A DNA stretch of 64,000 bases, from positions 4,898,001 through 4,962,000 of the forward strand of contig NZ_LR026975.1 in assembly GCF_900603025.1 (NCBI RefSeq). The letters are read 5' to 3'. Source of the stretch: Mycolicibacterium hassiacum DSM 44199. GTDB taxonomy: Bacteria > Actinomycetota > Actinomycetes > Mycobacteriales > Mycobacteriaceae. The number at the start of each line of letters is the position of its first letter. The stretch's first letter is position 1. The notes under the pieces are model-generated. The model searched no databases, was not told the origin of the DNA, and saw nothing but the letters and a program-made list of their open reading frames with translations. The position numbers and the translations under genes were made by a program. Positions 61,976 to 64,000 of this stretch are shown here, piece by piece.

Positions 61976-62425
61976 TCAGTGGAACGGATTGAGGTTGCGC
62001 GTCACATTCGTCCGGGGTGTCCGGCGCGTCGTCGGAGCCCGGTCGTCGTCGCGGCGTTCGCGTTCGGTGATGCGCTCGGTGCCCTCGTCCGGTGTGGCGG
62101 CGGTGGTGCCGGGTTGATCGTCGGTCGGGGACTCCGGCGAGGCGGACGGCAGATCGATGTCGGTGGTCTCGATCGGTCGGGTGGTGGTGATCGTCGCGGT
62201 TGTGGTGGCCGCCGCGGACGGGCGCTCCGACATGGCCGGGTCGGTGAACCGCAGCGGCGGCGGGGCGGGGTCGTCGGCGCGCACCAGCGTGGTGACCAGC
62301 AGCGCCCCGAGACCGATCACGACCAGGGCGAGCAGGCTGGCGCCGACGACCGGGCCGGTGCGGTTGTGCCACGGCTGCGTCGGCGCGCTGTCCGGTTCGT
62401 CGAAGTGCGGCCGCGCCACGCCCAC
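61976..62425 (-). CDS. Small single-pass membrane protein with Thr-rich tail
   Basis: A 149-residue protein. A short cytosolic N-terminus containing PTQPWHNRTGPVVG is followed by a transmembrane helix (about residues 25-48, VVGASLLALVVIGLGALLVTTLV) and an extracytoplasmic Thr/Pro/Asp-rich tail with a basic stretch (ERERRDDDRAPTTRRTPRTN). It shares the PW-x(n)-TM-Thr-tail design with the downstream protein at 61459, suggesting an old duplication. No known domain. Probably co-transcribed with its neighbour. It is not recognised as a named mycobacterial gene. Confidence 0.68.
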   Translation of the reverse strand: MGVARPHFDEPDSAPTQPWHNRTGPVVGASLLALVVIGLGALLVTTLVRADDPAPPPLRFTDPAMSERPSAAATTTATITTTRPIETTDIDLPSASPESPTDDQPGTTAATPDEGTERITERERRDDDRAPTTRRTPRTNVTRNLNPFH

Positions 62426-62458
62426 AGATGCTAAGCGCGGCCGCCCCGGCTCGCCTGT

Positions 62459-63403
62459 TCAGCGAAGTTGCGGGATCACCTCGCCGGCGAAGAACTCCAG
62501 GTGCGCCAGATCGGACATGTCGAGAACCTGGAGGTACACGCGCTGCACCCCGGCCTCGATGAACGGGCCGAGCCGGTCGACGATCTCGGCCGGGGTACCG
62601 ACGACCGGGGAGTTGCTGCGCAGCTCTTCGACCTCCCGGCCGATCGCCGCGGCGCGGCGCGCGATCTCGGCCTCGTCCCGGCCGGCGCACACCACGAACG
62701 CCGCCGAATAGGTCATCGAGTCGGCCGGCCGGCCGGCGTCCGCCACCGCCGCGGCCACCCGCTCGTACTGCGTCTTGAGGGTGTCGAGCCGCACGAACGG
62801 AACGTTGAACTCGCTGGCGTACCTGGCGGCCAGCGCCGGGGTGCGCTTGGCGCCCAGGCCGCCGACGACGACCGGCGGGTGCGGCACCTGCAGCGGCTTC
62901 GGCAGGCCCGGGGAGTCGACCACGGTGTAGTACTTGCCGGCGAAGTCGAACTTCTCCCCGTGCGGCGTGGTCCACAGCCCGGTGATGATCTCCAGCTGTT
63001 CGGCCAGCCGCTCGAACCGTTCGGCCGTGTCCGGGAACGGGATCGCATACGCCTGGTGCTCGGGCTCGAACCAGCCTGCGCCCAGGCCGAATTCGACCCG
63101 GCCATCGCTCATCTCGTCGACCTGCGCCACCGCGATCGCCAGCGGTCCGGGGTAGCGGAACGTCGCCGAGGTGACCAGGGTGCCGAGCCGGATCGAGCTG
63201 GTCTCGCGCGCGATACCCGCCAACGTCACCCAGGAGTCGGTCGGGCCCGGCAGGCCGTCGCCGCTCATCGCCAGGTAGTGGTCGGAGCGGAAGAACGCCG
63301 AGTAGCCGAGCTGTTCGGCAGCTCGGGCGACGGCCAGCTGATCGGCGTAGGTGGCGCCCTGTTGCGGTTCGACGAAAACCCGGAAGTCGACGTGTCCAGT
63401 CAC
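62459..63403 (-). CDS. LLM-class (luciferase-like) F420-dependent oxidoreductase
   Basis: A 314-residue TIM-barrel flavin/F420-dependent oxidoreductase. Typical segments are DQLAVARAAEQLGYSAFFRSDHYL at the N-terminus, TSSIRLGTLVTSATFRYPG, the coenzyme-phosphate loop FGLGAGWFEPEHQAYAIPF, and PPVVVGGLGAKRTPALAARY near residue 185. This pattern is of the F420-using subgroup common in mycobacteria, although FMN use cannot be excluded. The substrate is unknown. It stands between the Thr-rich membrane proteins (33-nt gap) and the DinB-like gene (51-nt gap), all on the minus strand. Confidence 0.9.
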   Translation of the reverse strand: MTGHVDFRVFVEPQQGATYADQLAVARAAEQLGYSAFFRSDHYLAMSGDGLPGPTDSWVTLAGIARETSSIRLGTLVTSATFRYPGPLAIAVAQVDEMSDGRVEFGLGAGWFEPEHQAYAIPFPDTAERFERLAEQLEIITGLWTTPHGEKFDFAGKYYTVVDSPGLPKPLQVPHPPVVVGGLGAKRTPALAARYASEFNVPFVRLDTLKTQYERVAAAVADAGRPADSMTYSAAFVVCAGRDEAEIARRAAAIGREVEELRSNSPVVGTPAEIVDRLGPFIEAGVQRVYLQVLDMSDLAHLEFFAGEVIPQLR

Positions 63404-63454
63404 GACAGTCAGATTAGTGAAGGCCGTGCGAAATGCCCTGCCGACGGCTGGTGC

Positions 63455-64000
63455 TCACAGCCCCCGGCGGGCGGCGCACACCGCCTTCGCGGTCTCGGCG
63501 TCGGAGAACGTCAGCCGGAACTCGTCCCGACCGGCCATGAACAGGGTGAGCTCACCCACGTCGCCGGTGACGGTCAGCTCCGGGCCGCGGCCGACGTCGG
63601 CCACCGTCCGGCCGTCGGGGGTGCGCAGGACCACCCGCGCCGGTGCCCGGCCCAGCGTCAGCCGGGCCATCGCCGCCAGTGGCCGGCGCAGCCGCCGGGC
63701 GGTGTCGTCGTCGAGCGGGCGGGGCTCCCAGCCCGGCCGGGCGCGCCGAACATCCTCGTGGTGGATGAACATCTCGCCCGTGTTCGCCACCGGGTCGAGC
63801 AGCTTGAACGGTGAGTACAGCGGTGGGCCGGAGGCCACCCGGTCCAGCAGTTCGTCCCAGTCGGTGGACGTCGCGACCCGGCGCTGCACCCGGTCGGTGT
63901 AGCCGGCCAGCAGCGGCAGCAGGATCCCCGGCGCGGCATCCGGCCGGCGTTCGCGCACCACCAGATGCGCGGCGAGGTCGCGGGTGGTCCAGCCCGCGCA
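63455..64000 (-). CDS. TIGR03085-type DinB-like metal-binding protein (5' end beyond window)
   Basis: Reading the minus strand from the window edge gives CAGWTTRDLAAHLVVRERRP, then IHHEDVRRARPGWEPRPLDDD, and the gene ends ETAKAVCAARRGL at 63455. About 181 residues are present; perhaps 20-30 N-terminal residues are missing. The W-T-x-R-D-L-A-A-H-L motif and the HHEDVRR segment contain the expected metal-binding His residues of the TIGR03085 family (mycothiol-transferase/DinB superfamily). An internal GTG at 63961 could be mistaken for a start. The function is unknown. Distantly related to the protein at 44126. Confidence 0.85.
   Translation of the reverse strand, partial: CAGWTTRDLAAHLVVRERRPDAAPGILLPLLAGYTDRVQRRVATSTDWDELLDRVASGPPLYSPFKLLDPVANTGEMFIHHEDVRRARPGWEPRPLDDDTARRLRRPLAAMARLTLGRAPARVVLRTPDGRTVADVGRGPELTVTGDVGELTLFMAGRDEFRLTFSDAETAKAVCAARRGL

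Overview
The window is chromosomal DNA from a mycobacterium, most likely an environmental, non-tuberculous (Mycolicibacterium-type) species. The evidence is high GC, a complete ESX-3 type VII secretion locus with PE/PPE genes, an iniBAC operon, a Stf0 trehalose sulfotransferase, mycothiol-dependent (DinB-like) and F420-type (LLM) enzyme families, and a gene order that follows, with gaps, the M. tuberculosis Rv0271c to Rv0343 interval. Locus-tag comparisons are from memory of that genome, not from a search. A bacteriophytochrome next to ESX-3 also fits an environmental lifestyle.

1-6663: an acyl-CoA dehydrogenase (runs off the left edge), a D-2-hydroxyacid dehydrogenase and an alpha/beta hydrolase on the minus strand. 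Then come a TetR regulator divergent from an MpaB-type oxygenase, and a SAM methyltransferase. 6664-21377: two tandem IdeR-like boxes precede a tightly overlapped ESX-3 operon (eccA3-eccB3-eccC3-PE5-PPE4-esxG-esxH-espG3-eccD3-mycP3-eccE3). 21364-32984: a convergent hydrolase, a bacteriophytochrome fused to a PP2C phosphatase, trans-aconitate methyltransferase, a decayed MFS transporter, stf0 and a sulfatase separated by a low-GC insert with a small membrane protein, two PAP2 proteins (one fused to a diacylglycerol-kinase domain), an L,D-transpeptidase-like protein and a SnoaL-like protein.

33000-42659: a Rieske/FAD oxidoreductase and three actin-fold-type single-pass membrane proteins with Pro-rich or Thr-rich tails (one Hsp70-like, two DUF7159-like). 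A cupin, an intact IS481-family element inserted at a CTAG stop codon, an exported peptidase-like protein, tRNA-Gly(CCC) and dcd lie among them. 42792-51326: P450, DinB-like protein and rmlA in one operon, a frameshifted YibE/F gene, aspC, and etfD (a membrane Fe-S oxidoreductase linked to beta-oxidation) behind two matching palindromic operators.

51487-64000: the cell-envelope stress region. A minus-strand pair (Hsp70-like membrane protein, then a LuxR/ATPase regulator of the IniR type) diverges from an Rv0340-like gene and iniB-iniA-iniC. Both ini-side promoter regions carry an array of CCCCTAA heptamers. Perfect hairpins sit after the Rv0340-like gene, between iniB and iniA, and, as a nested structure enclosing the ribosome-binding site, between iniA and iniC. 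Two Thr-rich single-pass proteins, an LLM oxidoreductase and a truncated DinB-like gene close the window. The strongest candidate for an undescribed system is the Hsp70-like membrane protein + IniR + CCCCTAA-array circuit. Second is the phytochrome-phosphatase beside ESX-3.
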